This document shows positions 1 to 10,748 of a DNA stretch of 64,000 bases, piece after piece. Position 1 is the stretch's first letter. Every line of letters begins with the position of its first letter. Position numbers and translations under genes: made by a program. The stretch is from Mucor racemosus (lineage: Eukaryota; Mucoromycota; Mucoromycetes; Mucorales; Mucoraceae): contig JAPEHQ010000001.1 in NCBI GenBank assembly GCA_027405735.1, positions 4,278,001 to 4,342,000 on the forward strand, written 5' to 3'. The notes below the pieces were generated by a model. The model was not told the DNA's origin. It worked only from the letters and a program-made list of their open reading frames with translations, and ran no database searches.

Positions 1-148
1 TATATCAACAATATTGCCGTTTTTATTTTTTTTATTTTTTCTTTTTTTCACGTTATGTCAACCAACTTATACACAAATTACAATTACAACAAACTACAAC
101 AACTATCACTATCTTTTATCACATAATGCTTATGTTGGTGTGGGATGG

Positions 149-393
149 TGTTATGTCAATATCATATCCTAGGTCGCACATTCAAGGTCGCAGTCAATAT
201 TCGGTATTATAGTAAATCAACAGGTGTACACGTTGATTCACATGCGTCTTAGTAAATTGGTGTAATGTTCTTAGATAGTAATTCTGTGTAATAGTTATAA
301 TGAAAAGTATATAAATACATCCTCTGGATGTATTGTTAATAAAAAGTGTAATATTTTGGCAAGATTATTTCTTAAGACCGTTTTGACATTTCA
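149..393 (+). repeat. solo LTR, family S (copy 1)
   Basis: This 245-bp segment starts TGTTATGTCA and ends TGACATTTCA, the imperfect inverted termini expected of an LTR. It is clearly similar, by eye roughly 80%, to the reverse complement of 45455-45681. The two share an internal TATATAAATACATCC promoter-like stretch and the GGATGTATTGTTAATAAAA block. No gag or pol lies beside it, so it is a solo LTR or the end of a lost element. The flanks GATGG and AAGCA do not match, so no target duplication survives, unlike the second copy. It is probably the older of the two. Confidence 0.7.
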
Positions 394-742
394 AAGCAGA
401 GGAAGAGAGTTTTTTTTAAAAAAAAAACGTGTGCTTTAGTTCTTCAATGGCAGCTATTAGCTAATGGCAGTAAAATATGCTATGCGCACATGTACTGCGC
501 ATTAAGTGCAATTTCAAAATTTAATTTCAAACCATTATTTGATTTTATAAAAATCTTCAAAGAATATCTGAAACAATCCATACAAAATAATTTAAAAAGG
601 TACGTGTTTTCATTTCCTATTATCACAGTAGCTCGAAGCGTTGTCAATTCTGTGGATTAACACTAGACGTACCTACAGCTGCAACGGAAGCTCATTTGTA
701 TCCATATTTCATATCCAGCTAAAACTAGTTAATTTACTGATC
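394..742. other. intergenic, nothing recognised
   Basis: AT-rich sequence between the solo LTR and the R1-a repeat. I see no open frame, RNA gene or repeat structure. There is a T8/A10 stretch near 410-427. Confidence 0.5.
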
Positions 743-2513
743 TTAGTAGGTTTAAATAGCAGGTAATCAACTTGTTTTTCAAACTTACCGAATGCACAAT
801 GATTCGCAGAATCTGCTATTTGAAACAGTTGTAATATCTATTCATATATATGTCCATGTATAGCGGTAGCTCACGTATACCAGTTTTCACAGAAATCGTT
901 TTTTAATTGTTCTCAATAAAAATGCATAGCAAACTATAGGCTCAATTTGATAATAATTTTCTCGATACACAGGACGTTGAGAAAGTTGGTTTTGCGATTA
1001 TTGCGCCCATAATGTGTTTCTGCTATCATGAAAAGTTGGAAGTAACTCGGATTAAAATTTGTCGAAATAGAGCTTTTATTGTCAAGTAGGTTTCAGGCGG
1101 TTTCAGATGGTTTTCAGATGGTTTTCCGCTTTTTTCGCCCAGCATTAAGTCTAGTTACGTCAATTATTCAAAGACAATGTATCTCCATCTATGGTCCATT
1201 GATACCAGACTGAAAATAGAAGGGTTAATACCAGAATACAAGTGTACGTGCTTAACATTGGCCAAAATTGACCTGAAACTGATTATAAAAACCTGAGTAC
1301 CTAAATTGAGGTATTAATTTCATGTATTCGCAAGATATATCCTACTAAAAGCTACTTTGTATTTTTTCTTTCATCAAAAAATATTGATTTTTCGTCGAGA
1401 TAATCAAAATAATAGTTCACATTATAGCTAAACCCTATAGTAACTGGGTTTCAAACTCGATCTGACAAATCGACCAGAAAACGATCAAAAAAACAAAATT
1501 GCTTAATGGCTCATGAACTGCAAAGTAAGGTAAAGTACCTTATTAAATGGTTTTTGTACAGTTTTAAATTCTGCATCCAACTGAAAAAAAGTTCAAACAA
1601 ACGTTGCGCATTAAATTTTGCACAAAATGCCATTGAAATTTTGGAGGTTTTTTGGAGATACACATTATTTTTTATAGACATGCTTCAAAGATTTTCTATC
1701 AATATGATGCGCAGCAAAATTATCTATCGATTGAGCTATTTCTGAACCCTCTAGCTGCATTTTGCGTAGAGAAAGCGAGATTTTTGTCCAACTTTTTTTC
1801 AAATTCAGAATTTGGGATGAGGGTATACAAGGGAAAAATGTAGGCTAGAAATCATGGTATCTTTTTGTACACATTTTTGAGGATATCTCCACGAAAAATC
1901 AATATTTTGAAAAAACCTAAATTGAGTTCAAGAGAGCTCAACGAGCTTGATGATATGAATGCAAAAAAGAATGCTGCTCAATATAACAAATATTTTGAAA
2001 TCGACTACAAAAATGTCAAAAAAATGAAAAAAAATAAAAGTGCTCAGAATTTTTTTATACTTAAATATGTTATAGAGCGCTTCAAAGCAAGTAAGTTTTA
2101 TTATTAGAAAGTGTTAGTATAGCTTAATTTTTTCTGGAGATATGAAGCCTCAAAGTTTTCAATTATTAGCAGTGGAATACGCGTAAAAATCTGAAACATT
2201 AGCATTGAAAAATTAATACCACCTGCAAAAAGTAGGATATTTCTGGATACTCATTTTTGGATTAAAGTTGAACATCTCAGGTGCATTGGCATATAACTTT
2301 TTTCTTGGTATTATTTAGTGAAAAAAAAAATAGAGTAGGAATAAAAAGTTGGATCCAGTTTTTAAGGAAAAAATGTGTATTTTACGCGTTTTTTCAAGTC
2401 TTTTATGTGATATAATGTAAACTTGGAAACAGGTAGAATAATGCAACCAATTTATATCTAATTAACAATGCCTAAGGTATATATTCATTGCAATGGGAGC
2501 TCATTTCAATCTA
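743..2513 (+). repeat. dispersed repeat R1, copy a
   Basis: Copy a of an unnamed repeat of about 1.6-1.8 kb, present six times in this window: a 743-2513, b 5613-7400, c 16540-17950 (-), d 30780-31855, e 41250-42850 (-), f 46532-47200. All copies share blocks such as GAGAGCTCAACGAGCTTGAT and GAACATCTCAGGTGCATTGG. No terminal inverted repeats, LTRs, poly-A tail or transposase/RT motifs were found. One frame is recognisable in every copy and reads like YTFLRISPRKINILKK followed by RELNELDDMN. In this copy that frame is open from 1865 to 2107 (80 aa). Boundaries are approximate and come from copy-to-copy comparison by eye. It is probably a decayed mobile element of unknown class. Confidence 0.8.
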
Positions 2514-2564
2514 TAATAATTCATCGAGAACGAGTCTGCTGACTGCCCTGATTTATCAAAATAT

Positions 2565-2569
2565 GTTTA
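2565..2569. repeat. target-site duplication GTTTA (left)
   Basis: GTTTA directly precedes the 5' LTR at 2570 and is repeated directly after the 3' LTR at 5271-5275. This 5-bp duplication marks a clean integrase-mediated insertion. Confidence 0.9.
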
Positions 2570-2841
2570 TGTAATGAGTCAAACATTTCAGTTTCATTCA
2601 TGCAAAACCTTGCCTCATTCCTTATATAAATACTACAAGGAAATCATTACATGATCCCTTGTAGATTTATCTGTCTTGTTACACTCCCTTTACTTATATT
2701 TATTCACTAATAAATATCTAATTTACAAATAAGAACACTAACCTTCATCAATCCAGTGATCACAAATTTATAACAGCAAGAATAATATCTATAAGCATAT
2801 TATCCACCTTTGTTGTTAGTCCAAAATTATAGATCATTACA
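2570..2841 (+). repeat. 5' LTR of the gag-only element
   Basis: 272 bp, TGTAATG...CATTACA, with a perfect 7-bp terminal inverted repeat. A TATATAA box lies at about 2624-2630. The sequence GTAGATTTAT at 2661-2670 is the likely start of the R region (see the PBS entry). U3 would then be about 91 bp. It is identical to the copy at 4999-5270. Confidence 0.93.
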
Positions 2842-2843
2842 GT

Positions 2844-2853
2844 ATAAATCTAC
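2844..2853 (+). other. self-priming primer-binding site (Tf1-like)
   Basis: ATAAATCTAC lies 2 nt after the 5' LTR. It is the exact reverse complement of GTAGATTTAT at 2661-2670, about 35 nt downstream of the LTR TATA box, where the transcript should begin. In Tf1/sushi-type elements the first 11 or so nt of the RNA fold back on the PBS to prime reverse transcription. No tRNA-type PBS starting TGG is present here. The complementarity is seen directly; the priming role is inferred. Confidence 0.75.
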
Positions 2854-3306
2854 CAAAAAGTGTCTCTGTTTGTTCCCTTTGTATAATCTCTATACAATTC
2901 CTTTCTGGTGATTCCAAAGCTAGATCAATCTCAACCTTAATAGCTCTCGAAAAATATTAGTTTTATACATTAGATATCTATTCGTTTTCTGTTATTGACC
3001 TCACTCAAATCTCAAATTGTTTCAATCGATAATTACTCAACTCGGAAGCTTAATTTGTTTCATCTTTTACTGCATTTGTTCCACATATCAAGTATCAGTC
3101 AAATCAACTCCCTGCTCTAATTACTTATCCTTACACAAATCCAATTTGATTTTGCATAAAAATTTTCAATCGTATATTACACCTATACATCAATCCACTT
3201 GAAAATTATTATTCATCCTTTGACATATCATCCAAAACATTGATTTGCATACAAGAATCAGTAAAATCTGCATCAATCCAAATCAATTTAAACTACTTCC
3301 GATACA

Positions 3307-4377
3307 ATGTCATCCTCTCACAAAGCTCAACTTTTAGCCAGTAAACTTGCTGACGGTAACACTGACAAATTATCTGATAACGACATCAACGATTTAAGAT
3401 CCATGTTATCCAAAATGAGTCTGCATAGTCCACGCAACTCTAATCCAATCCGTGAACCTAAAGTTAACGATCCTCGCACATTCTCGGGTGTTAACGACCA
3501 TTTAGGTGAAAATCGTCTCGAAAATTTCATTACTCAAGTCAATATGGTACTTCACCTCCAATCATCTCGTTTCCCAGATGAATTATCTAAAGTTTTTTTC
3601 GCTGCTTCTTACATGACCGATATTGCATTCGAATGGATTCAACCATACATTGCTGCTGTTGGTACTAAAGATGAAGATCCTCTCGTTTCAAACTATGATT
3701 TATTTTGCGATTCATTACGTAAAATGTTTGGTGATGTTACTCACGTCTCTGATGCTGAAAACAAAGTAATGACAATGAAGCAGGCGGACAAAACTGCTGC
3801 TGAATACACAACAGAATTCAAGCGTTATGCTGTGCTCACTGAATTCAATGAACCTGCTCTTTTCTGGGCCTACAGAAATAACATTAATACACAACTACAA
3901 GACGAACTTATAATTCGTGATACTCCTTCAACACTCCAAGAATATCAAGACCTTGTTATTAATCTCGACTCATTATTTCGTGAAAGAAAAGGCAACAAAA
4001 ATTCAAGAAATAAATTTGTTCCAACAAAATCTTCTTACAAACAACACCCATCAACGCAGCCACAACTTCCAAACTCACCACCACCTGATCATGACCCTCT
4101 ACCTGTTACACAAGAGGATAATGGTGATATTCGTCCCATGGAAATTGATGCCGCTACCAAAAGTTCTAAAGGTTATACTCCGTTGACATTCGCTGAAAAA
4201 CAACGCCGTAAAGAACTTGGACTTTGCGCCTACTGCGGGGGTAATGGTCATTATCTCAAGGTATGTCCAGTAATTCCAACAAGATCAATCAATGCGGTTT
4301 ATTCTACGGCAAAATTCCAAGGCCAAGGAAATACTAAAATCTTTGTTGGTAATCAAGATTCAACTATTGATCACTAA
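3307..4377 (+). CDS. gag: Gag polyprotein of the gag-only LTR element
   Basis: A 356-aa Gag-like structural protein expected to form the virus-like particle that packages element RNA. The central part, about residues 75-225, has the helical retrotransposon-Gag capsid pattern, including a YTTEFKRYAVLTEF stretch and LQEYQDLVINLDSLF. A basic linker follows. A classical CX2CX4HX4C zinc knuckle sits at residues 307-320 (CAYCGGNGHYLKVC). The ATG at 3307 follows a leader of about 465 nt after the LTR. The frame stops 57 residues after the start of the knuckle with no downstream protease or RT in any frame, so the protein is Gag only. The intact frame and identical LTRs suggest a functional protein. 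It may be assembled with proteins of an autonomous relative not present here. Confidence 0.9.
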   Translation: MSSSHKAQLLASKLADGNTDKLSDNDINDLRSMLSKMSLHSPRNSNPIREPKVNDPRTFSGVNDHLGENRLENFITQVNMVLHLQSSRFPDELSKVFFAASYMTDIAFEWIQPYIAAVGTKDEDPLVSNYDLFCDSLRKMFGDVTHVSDAENKVMTMKQADKTAAEYTTEFKRYAVLTEFNEPALFWAYRNNINTQLQDELIIRDTPSTLQEYQDLVINLDSLFRERKGNKNSRNKFVPTKSSYKQHPSTQPQLPNSPPPDHDPLPVTQEDNGDIRPMEIDAATKSSKGYTPLTFAEKQRRKELGLCAYCGGNGHYLKVCPVIPTRSINAVYSTAKFQGQGNTKIFVGNQDSTIDH

Positions 4378-4390
4378 ATCCTTCAATAAT

Positions 4391-4627
4391 CCGACCCCAA
4401 GTTGTCAAGTTCACAACTCAAGTCGTTAAACTGGATCAACCGACCCCAAGTTATCAAGTTCACAACTCAAGTCGTTAAACTGGATCAACCGACCCCAAGT
4501 TATTAAGTTCACAACTCAAGTCGTTAAACTGGATCAACCGACCCCAAGTTATTAAGTCCACAAACTCAAGTCGTTAAACTGGATCAACCGACCTCAAGTT
4601 TTAAATTCATAACTCAAGTCGTTAAAC
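4391..4627 (+). repeat. 49-bp tandem array inside the gag-only element
   Basis: About 4.8 copies of a 49-bp unit beginning CCGACCCCAAGTT and ending CTGGATCAA, at 4391, 4440, 4489, 4538 and about 4588. A looser array (GACCACAGA...ATCCAATGTCT) continues to about 4960. It occupies the position where pol would lie. It could be a spacer or an RNA-packaging or dimerisation region; the sequence alone does not say which. Confidence 0.9.
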
Positions 4628-4985
4628 TGGTTCTACTACTGACCACAATTGCTTCATCAATCAAGTCTCTAAACTGGAACTCTGACCACGGAATTAATCA
4701 TCAATTATCCAATGTCTTCAAAACTTAATTCTTTCCAGACCACAGATCAATCACCAAGTATCCAATGTCTTCTTCAAACTTGCATATTACTAACCTTGAC
4801 CACAGATTTAATTACCAATTATCCAATGTCTCCAACTTGATTCCTTCTGCTCTCTGACCCCAGAATTAGTTACGTCTATTCAATGTCACCTCCTAAACTT
4901 GATCTCTCCTTCACTTCCACTTGTGTCCGCATAATTTAGCTTAGTCTCTCGATGTCGCCACTAGTGTCACTCATCTCACTCTCTT

Positions 4986-4995
4986 GAGGAGGAGG
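4986..4995 (+). other. polypurine tract of the gag-only element
   Basis: GAGGAGGAGG, then TAC, then the 3' LTR at 4999. This is the usual position for plus-strand DNA priming in LTR elements. Confidence 0.8.
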
Positions 4996-4998
4996 TAC

Positions 4999-5270
4999 TG
5001 TAATGAGTCAAACATTTCAGTTTCATTCATGCAAAACCTTGCCTCATTCCTTATATAAATACTACAAGGAAATCATTACATGATCCCTTGTAGATTTATC
5101 TGTCTTGTTACACTCCCTTTACTTATATTTATTCACTAATAAATATCTAATTTACAAATAAGAACACTAACCTTCATCAATCCAGTGATCACAAATTTAT
5201 AACAGCAAGAATAATATCTATAAGCATATTATCCACCTTTGTTGTTAGTCCAAAATTATAGATCATTACA
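4999..5270 (+). repeat. 3' LTR of the gag-only element
   Basis: 272 bp, identical to 2570-2841, ending CATTACA and followed by the GTTTA duplication at 5271-5275. Confidence 0.93.
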
Positions 5271-5275
5271 GTTTA

Positions 5276-5612
5276 GGTTAAATAAAATTAGAAATTTAAT
5301 CAAGTAAAGAGATATCGTTTATTGGAATGAAATTAATAGGGTTTATATAATATTTGATTTAGGGGATTAATGGTGTGGTAAGGTAGTTTAGATGTTATTT
5401 AATAGTAATGTGTCATGTTGGTATATCATGTTGGAATATCGCACTGGCGTATTATGCTTTTGTACCATGCTTCTATTATACCATGCTTCTATACCATGCT
5501 TTTAGGAGCATTGTATAGTTAATATTTAATTAAGGAACTTCCGGTTCCGGATCTGTTATTGTTTACTTTTTTGGATTTGACATGATCCGGTTTAAGAATG
5601 ATACATCATGCC
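5276..5612. other. intergenic with short degenerate tandem repeat
   Basis: Non-coding stretch between the retrotransposon and R1-b. Around 5460-5510 the motif TACCATGCTTCTAT is repeated about three times in degenerate form. Nothing else recognised. Confidence 0.5.
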
Positions 5613-7400
5613 CTTAGTAGATGTAAATAGCAGGTAATAAACTTGTTTTTTTTTAAAATAAATTTACAGAATGCACAATAACCCATGGGAGCTGAAACTT
5701 GGAGCATTTATTAACAGCAGATATACAGTAATACTATCTTTTTTCTGTAGAATTAGGGCTTATTTGGGTTCCTATTCATTGAGAACAAATTTCGCATTGA
5801 TTTAAATAAAAATGCGCAGCAAATTATAGGCGTACTTTGCCGATGATTTTCTTAGCACACAGTAGCTTGTTGAAGTTGCCATTCGAGACAATTCTGTCAA
5901 ACATGTGTACCTACTATCATGTAAAATTGGAAAGTATTAAGTTCAAAATTCATCGAGATAGGGTTTTTTGTTGTCGGGTTTCTACGGTTGTGAAAAATAG
6001 GTTTCAGATAATTCTCAGAAAGGCTTCGAATTTTCTCGCCTAATATTGAGCTTATTTCTCTTAAATTTTAAAAAGAAATATACCTTCGCTTCATGGCTAT
6101 TGGTATCTGTCCCAAAATAAAAAAATTAATACCAGAATGTAAGTGCATTGACCTAACATTAACCTAACATTACCCTAATATTCACTTAAAATCAATTTAA
6201 AATTGATGGTACAATTTAAATTCCATAATTGAGATATTAGTTTTTTGTATTCATAAGATAGATCCAATTGTAAGCTACTCTGCATTTTTTATTCCAACGA
6301 AAAATATTGACTTTTGATAGAGAAAATCAAAATAATAATTTACATTACAGCCAACTGAGTTGAAAATTTTATTTGCAAAAAACGATCGAAAAATCATCTA
6401 AAACACAAAATTGTTTAAATGCTCATGAACTGCAAAGTAAGTTTACCTAGTGTATTAAATAGTTTTTGTACAGTTTTGGATTCTGCATTTATCCAAATAA
6501 AAATCAAACAAATGTTTTACGTTAAATTTTGCGTAAAATATGATTGAAATTTTGGAGGTTTTTTGAAGATACGCATCACTTTTTATAAATACATTTTAAA
6601 TATAAATAATGGATACAATGTAGAAAATTATTATCTATCGATCGAGTCATTGATGAACCTTCTATCTGCATTTTTCATAGAGAAAATGAGATTTTTGTCA
6701 ATTTTTTTTCAAATTCAGAATTTTGGATAAGGGTATATAAAGGAAAAATTGAAGCTAGAAAAAAAAGTATTCCTTGATTCACATTTTCGAGGATATCTCT
6801 ACGAAAAATTAATATTTTGAAAAAACCTAAATTGGGTCCAAGAGAGCTCAACGAGCTTGATTATATGAATTTAAAAAAGAATGCTGCTCAATATAACAAA
6901 TATTTTGAAATCTACTACAAAAATGTCAAAAAAATGAAAAAAAAAAATAAAAGTGCTCAGAATTTTTTTATACTTAAATATGTTATAGAGCGCTTCAAAA
7001 CAAGTAAGTTTTATTATTAGAAAGTGTTAGTATAGCTTAATTTTTTCTGGAGATATGAAGCCTCAAAGTTTTCAATTATTAGCAGTGGAATACGCGTAAA
7101 AATCTGAAACATTAGCATTGAAAAATTAATACCACCTGCAAAAAGTAGGATATTTCTGGATACTCATTTTTGGATTAAAGTTGAACATCTCAGGTGCATT
7201 GGCATATAACTTTTTTCTTGGTATTATTTAGTGAAAAAAAAAGTTGAACTGGAACGAAATGTGAGACCCAGTTTTTACAGAAAAAGCAGTGAAATTTACG
7301 CACTTTTGGGCCTTACATGAGGTATAAGCATCTTCAGGAATAGGTAGAACGTAGCACAATGCGCCGTGTATTTTTCAAATAGCTAGGAGTCTTAGCTAAA
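5613..7400 (+). repeat. dispersed repeat R1, copy b
   Basis: Second copy of R1 in the same orientation as copy a. From about 6836 to 7240 it is almost identical to 1922-2330 of copy a, while sequence on either side is far more diverged. An upstream frame (5837-6043) contains LPFETI, YYHVKLE and IHRD. These recur in R1-e (42640-42828, minus), so a second coding-like block exists in the family. The frames are broken between copies. Function unknown. Confidence 0.8.
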
Positions 7401-8493
7401 TAGACTCAGGTAGTCATAACTCACAACAAGTCTCCTCAATGAATAGTTTGAAATCCAAATAATGAATTAAAGATATTTCATTTGCTTAAAAGGTAGGTTT
7501 AAAGTCAAATTGCAAAATTGAGTGTACTTTTGTTATCCGAAATCGGCCCTTTTATGAGGAGGAGGGAACTCCACCAATGAACACTCTCAGTGTCGAATAC
7601 GCTTTACCGAATTTTTTAATACACTGATAAAATGTATAAATTAGCCTTCTAGTATAGTATACGCAATTATCTTTTTTTAAAAAAAGCACTAGAAATAAGA
7701 TTCTCAAGGAAGTCAGATTACCATGGTACAGTTTCTAAATTTCAGCGTCTCCCACACTCTGTTGAATACAAGTAAACATCACTTAGCACATAATTTCATT
7801 TACGTTAAATTGGAAATACAGACTAGAAACAAGTGCGCTACATAACGGAAAAAAAACTCCGGGTTTCTCGTTGGTTTTTACTTGAAAATCGCAGAAAACA
7901 ATGTACTATTTATAAAGTAACCTGCTTTTAACAGAAGAAGAACATATGGCTATGGAAGCAATCTTGTCTGATGTTTGCTACAGCACGTATTAAGCTTAAA
8001 ATATTAGTTAGCCATGATCAATAAGCGAATTGTGTGAATTACAAATCATTTGAATGATGCAAACCTCCTTTTTCGGGCATTGATCAGGAAAAACCACATG
8101 GCAGTTTGACAGAATTCGTTTTCTGTTTGATGAGTTTGGGCGGCAGCAGAAATTAGGCAAAAAGAGATGATCTAATAAACTTTGCTTATGTGATTGTATC
8201 ACAACCAATAAATACCAAACTCTTACATAAGGTATTAGCTCTTTTTATACAAGTTTCAAATAATCAATACGTCAAAAAGCCATGAATTCCGAATTTTATT
8301 AATAATTGCACAAGTTTCTGATCTAATTACTTGTGCAATTTTTCAGTCATTCAAAGAAAAGTTTCTCCAACAAATATCTAAAACGAGCAAATTCCGTTTG
8401 AGCAACCTGATTAAAGAACAGAATAAAAACTGGTTCATATTTTTTATTTTCTTTTTCTGTTCATTCTACCCTTTTTTTTTTTTTATACAAATC
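7401..8493. other. intergenic / SEC2 upstream region
   Basis: No gene recognised. An open frame on the minus strand at 8008-8208 has no family resemblance. The part nearest 8494 holds a long T-run (about 8470-8484) typical of promoters in this genome. Confidence 0.45.
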
Positions 8494-10301
8494 ATGTCTT
8501 CTCCAGTTAATGAGGAGAAACGTGCTTCCTATGAAAAGCCTGTTACTACAAAGGATATTGCGAATCTTTATTCCCATTTACAAACTATGATCGATAATGT
8601 CCCTAAATCACCAAGACTCGAGACTAAAAACGATTTTCCTATAACGCCCACAGCTTCTTCAAGTTTAAATAGGAGTACACCCTTGAAGCCAGACTGTCCT
8701 TGTCATCATATTCTGATTTCCAGAGATTCTAAACATTGCGCACTTTGTGATGATGTTATACCGATTCTTTCAGATATTCAACAGGACAGAGAAAAGAAGC
8801 GAAAGAATATTACTGAATTAAAGCAACAACTTTCGACTGAACAAAGCAATTCGAATAGTAATCAGGTCGAGCTAGTTGCTCAGCAAAAAAAATACCAACA
8901 AACTAGCGATCAGTTGCAGAAAACTAAGGAGCAGTATGTTAATATGAAGAGAGACATGGCAGTATTACAGCAAAAGTATGAAACAGAGAAAAAAGAAGCA
9001 GAAGAAGCAAAGCAGGCCAAAGCGGACGTAGAAAACGAGCTGGAGGAACTATCGCAAAAGCTATTTGAAGAGGCTAATGGGATGGTAGCTACAGAAAAAA
9101 GAGCCAAACATCTATTGGAGACTCAATATCAGCATTTGAAGCAAGAATTAGAAAGTTGTAAGTCTCAAATGGAAGCGGAAGAGATGCAACTCAAAGAACT
9201 GAAATTAAAAATGGGAGACATGGAAGAACAGCATAAAAGGGAGCATCGGCTCAGCGCCAATGGTAGTTGCATTTCTGCTTCTGACGAGGAAGAAGATAGC
9301 CAAAATCAGCGAGCGTCTCGAGATATGGCAGGGCTATTCAGTCATCAAGATGATACTGTTGAAGAAGATCCAACAGACCCCCTAATTTTAAATGAATTCA
9401 AAGGATTTGTTGAATCCGGTGAATCGGTACCCATTCGTAAAATTCATGGGACACCTTACATGAAGAACAATTTGACAGAAGATATTGAGCCTTGTCTTCG
9501 ATTTGGGCACAATTCTCGGTTATCAGCCAAAAAATTATATGAAGCCATCTTACTGAATACCTGCTTCATAGAAGAATCACCTTATGGGTTTGCACAAGAG
9601 CAGGCCAAAAGACCGTACGATGTACCCCTTCGAATTTCAGCAGCCAAGAATATGATTTGGGAGAGACTGAGTACACCTACTACTACACCATTTGCTGGAT
9701 GTCAAGCTTGCGGAAGAAATAGTAAATCGGATTTGCCATATCGATTCCGTATTTCAATGTTGGATGACTGGGCTTGTATTGATCGTTATTGCCGTGATCG
9801 ATTGGTCTCTGTTTGTGAATTTTATATGTTTATTCGTAATATAAAACAAGGATATTATAATGGGCGGACGATACCTGATCTGTATCAAGAATCTGTACGA
9901 TTAAAGCTCCAAATGTTCTATGCGAGGTAAATTAAAGGGATTGTATGATTGGATTTTGTTAGCAATTACTTAATTAATTTCTTAGAATGGGTACATTATC
10001 ACAAGCGTTGTATAAAATAGGTGTAAAAGGCGACATTATCGGACATGCCTCTGCACCTAATATGTTGATTCCTCCACCTATTGAAATTGAGCACGCAGAG
10101 ACAAAAGCAGAAGCAGATGCAGAAGCGGATGCAGTAGATGAAAATTTCTCTAGTATAACCACATCTACTCTATCAGCTAGCAGTAATTCGGCTATTTCAG
10201 TCAAAGTGTCTGACGACGAAGAAAAAGAAGAAGAAGATAATTCACGTAGACGTAGTTCAGTACATCCGGGAAACTCAGTTTGGTTGGCTCACTCATTTTA
10301 A
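8494..10301 (+). CDS. SEC2: Sec2-type Rab guanine-nucleotide exchange factor
   Basis: Likely GEF for a Sec4/Rab8-type GTPase, acting on post-Golgi secretory vesicles. Exons 8494-9926 and 9986-10301, one 59-bp intron, 582 aa. The ATG at 8494 is the first in frame; 96 nt of open frame upstream lack one. Residues about 95-250 form a long coiled coil. The Sec2/Rabin8 signature ELEELSQKLFEEANGMV is near residue 185. A conserved C-terminal block (about 300-485, with CQACGRN, DRYCRDRLVSVCEFY and RNIKQGYY) follows and runs across the splice site. The tail is acidic and serine-rich. Odd: an N-terminal CPC...CALC cluster (about residues 68-88) that could bind metal. It lies head-to-tail upstream of the velvet gene. 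Confidence 0.9.
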
Positions 10302-10644
10302 ACATTAAAAAGAAATACCCTTGTGCAGTTGCAAAGAAATGAAATGGATTTGGTATAATTAAAGAAAAAAAGAACATTGCACAAAACAACCATAAAATTT
10401 CCCTTTTTAATCTTGTCATAAACCTTTTTGGAACATGTAGAAAATTATTTTTGAGATGACATCAAAAATTGTATAAAAAAGAGGTCTTTTTTTCGGTTAT
10501 TATTCTTCTTTTTTCTTTATTTTTTCCTTTTTCTTTTTGTCCCCTCCTATTTATTCAGACATTTAATCCCAATAATTCTTTTTTCTTCCTATTATATTCT
10601 TTTTCTTTTTTAGAATAAATTACTGCGATATACAATAACGACAG

Positions 10645-10681
<37 letters not shown>
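10645..10681 (+). repeat. A37 homopolymer upstream of the velvet gene
   Basis: A run of 37 A residues, 68 bp before the velvet ATG and downstream of a pyrimidine-rich block (10480-10620). Poly(dA:dT) tracts of this kind commonly exclude nucleosomes in fungal promoters. Its length in the assembly may be inexact. Confidence 0.7.
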
Positions 10682-10683
<2 letters not shown>

Positions 10684-10748
10684 TACACAACCAATTGTTA
10701 AATCAAATCAAAACCGAAATCCCAAAATCATTGCAATTCTCGAATCCA

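Larger units (their letters stand above)
2570..5270 (+). mobile_element. non-autonomous gag-only LTR retrotransposon (TR-GAG-like)
   Basis: A complete 2701-bp element. In order it has: 272-bp 5' LTR (2570-2841), primer-binding site (2844-2853), gag (3307-4377), a 49-bp tandem array and degenerate repeats (4391-4960), polypurine tract (4986-4995) and 272-bp 3' LTR (4999-5270). The GTTTA target duplication flanks it. The LTRs are identical on base-by-base reading, so the insertion is recent. There is no protease, RT, RNase H or integrase frame. The space they would occupy is under 0.7 kb and filled with repeats, so it must be mobilised in trans by a related full-length element. Gag-only elements of this design are known from plants as TR-GAG. 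Assignment to Ty3/gypsy rests on the Gag type, the PPT and the Tf1-like priming. Confidence 0.92.

Noticed and set aside
743..7400. R1-a and R1-b as long terminal repeats of one large element
   Set aside because: They are strongly diverged outside one patch, lack TG...CA ends, and other R1 copies occur alone and in both orientations.
8398..8493. N-terminal extension of SEC2 with a hydrophobic stretch
   Set aside because: It has no ATG; the hydrophobic run is a translated T-rich promoter tract. The first ATG is at 8494.
10645..10681. A37 run as a retroposon poly-A tail
   Set aside because: No upstream retroposed sequence and no flanking duplication were seen. It sits in a promoter together with pyrimidine tracts.
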